Below, in pieces: positions 62,983-64,000 of a stretch of 64,000 bases of DNA (position 1 is its first letter; every line of letters starts with the position of its first letter). The stretch comes from Thiothrix unzii (GTDB lineage: Bacteria; Pseudomonadota; Gammaproteobacteria; Thiotrichales; Thiotrichaceae), in contig NZ_CP072793.1 in NCBI RefSeq assembly GCF_017901175.1, positions 1,798,001 through 1,862,000 of the forward strand. Reading direction: 5' to 3'. The notes beneath the pieces were generated by a model. The model was given only the letters and a program-made list of their open reading frames with translations, was not told the DNA's origin and made no database searches. The position numbers and the translations under genes are program-made.

Positions 62983-63000
62983 ATGCAAAAATTACGCCAG
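62983..63000 (-). promoter_or_regulatory. Sigma-54-like promoter of nasTS
   Basis: The minus strand reads CTGGCGTAATTTTTGCAT: GG and GC are at the correct 10-bp distance, and the -12 box is perfect, while the -24 box has GT in place of AC after TGGC. It is 38 bp upstream of the nasT start codon. Confidence 0.58.
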
Positions 63001-63015
63001 AAAATATCAACCACG

Positions 63016-63636
63016 TCAGTTTTGCGATGCGTGATCATCCTCCAAACGTTTCGCCATCAATGCTGCCACACCGCGTTCACCTTCGCCGCCATTCGCATCC
63101 AAGGCTTGCATAACAAGATGTTGATCCGCAGCACTGCGGTTCTGGCTCAGTTTGTATTTGGCTTGCAACGACTCAATGGTGATTTCAAAACCAACGATGG
63201 CTTCCAGCATTTTGGCGGGGTAGCTGGGAATCCAAGCGTTGGGGGTATCGCCTTCATAGTAATGACTGAGGCGTTCCACCTGCGCTTGCAACCATGCCGT
63301 ATCGTGAATGACACGCACCTTGCCGTGGACATGCACAGCGGTGTAATTCCAAGTGGGCACGCCTGCGCCTTCGTACCATGTGGGTGAAACGTAGGCGTGT
63401 GCGCCTTGGAACATTGCCAACACCTGCGGGTTTGTCGCGAGGTGCTGCCATTGCGGATTGGCTTTGGCAAGATGCCCGGACAACGTGAGTGTGTCGCCCT
63501 GTTCCAACAAAAACGGAATGTGACTGGCGAAGGGAACACCTGCATCAACCGTAACCAGCGTACCAAATGCATTGGCGGCGATGAAGCGCAGGATTTCGGC
63601 TTGGTCGTGTTCGGCAAAGTGTTTTGGGATGTACAT
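63016..63636 (-). CDS. PaiB-family FMN-binding protein
   Basis: A 206-residue protein with the PaiB opening MYIPKHFAEHDQAEILRFIAANAFG (split-barrel FMN-binding fold), FASHIPFLLE, LSGHLAKANPQWQHL, YVSPTWYEGAGVPTWNYTAVHVHGKVRV and a C-terminal IESLQAKYKLSQNRSAADQ block. Members are annotated as transcriptional regulators or FMN-binding split-barrel proteins; the true activity is not settled. GGAG lies before the ATG. It is upstream of nasT on the same strand but separated by the sigma-54-like promoter. Confidence 0.82.
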   Translation of the reverse strand: MYIPKHFAEHDQAEILRFIAANAFGTLVTVDAGVPFASHIPFLLEQGDTLTLSGHLAKANPQWQHLATNPQVLAMFQGAHAYVSPTWYEGAGVPTWNYTAVHVHGKVRVIHDTAWLQAQVERLSHYYEGDTPNAWIPSYPAKMLEAIVGFEITIESLQAKYKLSQNRSAADQHLVMQALDANGGEGERGVAALMAKRLEDDHASQN

Positions 63637-63725
63637 CAGAACTCCAATATCGCTAGAGCAATGTTTTCAACCAAAGCAGTCATTGGCTAAACTACTGATT
63701 TACAAGCATTCATTTGCAACAAAAG

Positions 63726-63812
63726 TGGTGCCCGGAGCCGGACTCGAACCGGCACAGCGTTACCGCCGAGAGATTTTAAGTCTCTTGTGTCTACCGATTT
63801 CACCATCCGGGC
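63726..63812 (-). tRNA. tRNA-Leu (anticodon UAA)
   Basis: On the minus strand the 87-nt gene starts GCCCGGAU and ends with the pairing arm plus encoded CCA. The anticodon stem AGAGA / UCUCU encloses loop CUUAAAA, giving anticodon UAA. A long variable arm and the GGUUCGAGUCC T-arm fit class II tRNA-Leu. Confidence 0.96.
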
Positions 63813-64000
63813 ATGGATGCGGGAGTCGATAAAAGCGAGGGACGGATTATAAGATGCTTCGTCAATCAACGCAATCAACTTGCTACATCAATCGCAATAA
63901 AAATACCGACACACCATACGCCCTTGTAGCATTAGCACGCGGGCGATGGTTAGCTGCATAACAGGCTTAACGTTTACTTGCCGGAAGTTTGTCCAGTAGT
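63813..64000. other. No gene seen at the right window edge
   Basis: I see no supported gene, hairpin or promoter in this 188-bp stretch. On the minus strand it contains the promoter side of tRNA-Leu. Confidence 0.4.

Overview
The window looks like a chromosomal segment of a gammaproteobacterium, most likely a Thiothrix-like member of the Thiotrichales. This is an inference from overall gene content: respiratory nar genes with a DsrC-family protein, sigma-54/NasST-controlled assimilatory nitrate genes, IPTL-CTERM surface proteins, and DUF1703 and Uma2 families. No rRNA is present to confirm it. Most of the window is moderately GC-rich. An AT-rich island at about 53.3-56.9 kb stands apart.

Layout. 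0-14 kb: large secreted or surface proteins. These are a repeat and SdrD_B protein with an IPTL-CTERM tail (5' end outside the window), a signal-peptide protein with DUF11 repeats, a GEVED/DUF11 protein split by an IS630-family element, a ParA-like ATPase, and a GH5 glycosidase with carbohydrate-binding, poly-proline, Ig-like and DUF11-like parts. 14-20 kb: a chromate-resistance operon (chrB, chrA, rhodanese, a shrunken ChrB-C protein, DUF3147), then an ArsR-rhodanese regulator with a metallo-beta-lactamase-fold protein, divergent from an MFS transporter. 20-27 kb: a tightly overlapping moxR/DUF58/vWA/TPR/BatD-type operon with an agmatine-deiminase-family gene in its middle. 27-39 kb: a respiratory nitrate reductase operon in the order narK1, narK2, dsrC-like, narG, narH, narJ, narI, PpiC-type isomerase, moaA, with an attenuator-like leader before moaA. 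39-46.6 kb: a PIN-like remnant, a DUF1703 ATPase, an EF-G-like GTPase, narXL and a CBS-domain protein. 46.7-52.4 kb: the assimilatory nirB-nirD-nasA operon. 52.5-57 kb: a degenerate Uma2 gene and a mobile-looking AT-rich gene split by an IS256-family element. 57-63 kb: a YqaA-like protein, the nitrate ABC transporter nrtABC and its regulators nasT-nasS. 63-64 kb: a PaiB-like protein and tRNA-Leu(UAA).

How the parts work together. Nitrate use is controlled at several visible levels. Near-identical NarL-type operators (TACCAC-N4-GTRRTA) lie 88-98 bp upstream of narK1, narX and the CBS gene. The assimilatory operons nirBD-nasA and nrtABC each have a sigma-54 promoter followed by a two-hairpin leader, with A1/G4 or near-A1/G4 hexaloops, and a strong intrinsic terminator. 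This is the expected target of the ANTAR antiterminator NasT encoded nearby; nasT itself has a sigma-54-like promoter.

Most unusual content. (1) An AT-rich gene of about 760 codons joins an HhH/RpoA-CTD-like part, a sigma-70 region-4-like helix-turn-helix, HARE-type winged helices and a C-terminal HEPN-like Rx4H motif. It is split by IS256 with a perfect 8-bp duplication and is followed directly by an attC-like site, so it may be an integron-type cassette carrying a candidate defence gene. (2) A second gene is split by IS630 with exact in-frame reconstruction. (3) A cysteine-free DsrC homologue sits inside the nar operon. (4) Palindromic or G-rich dispersed repeats have become in-frame protein sequence in nasA, a vWA protein and a PpiC protein.
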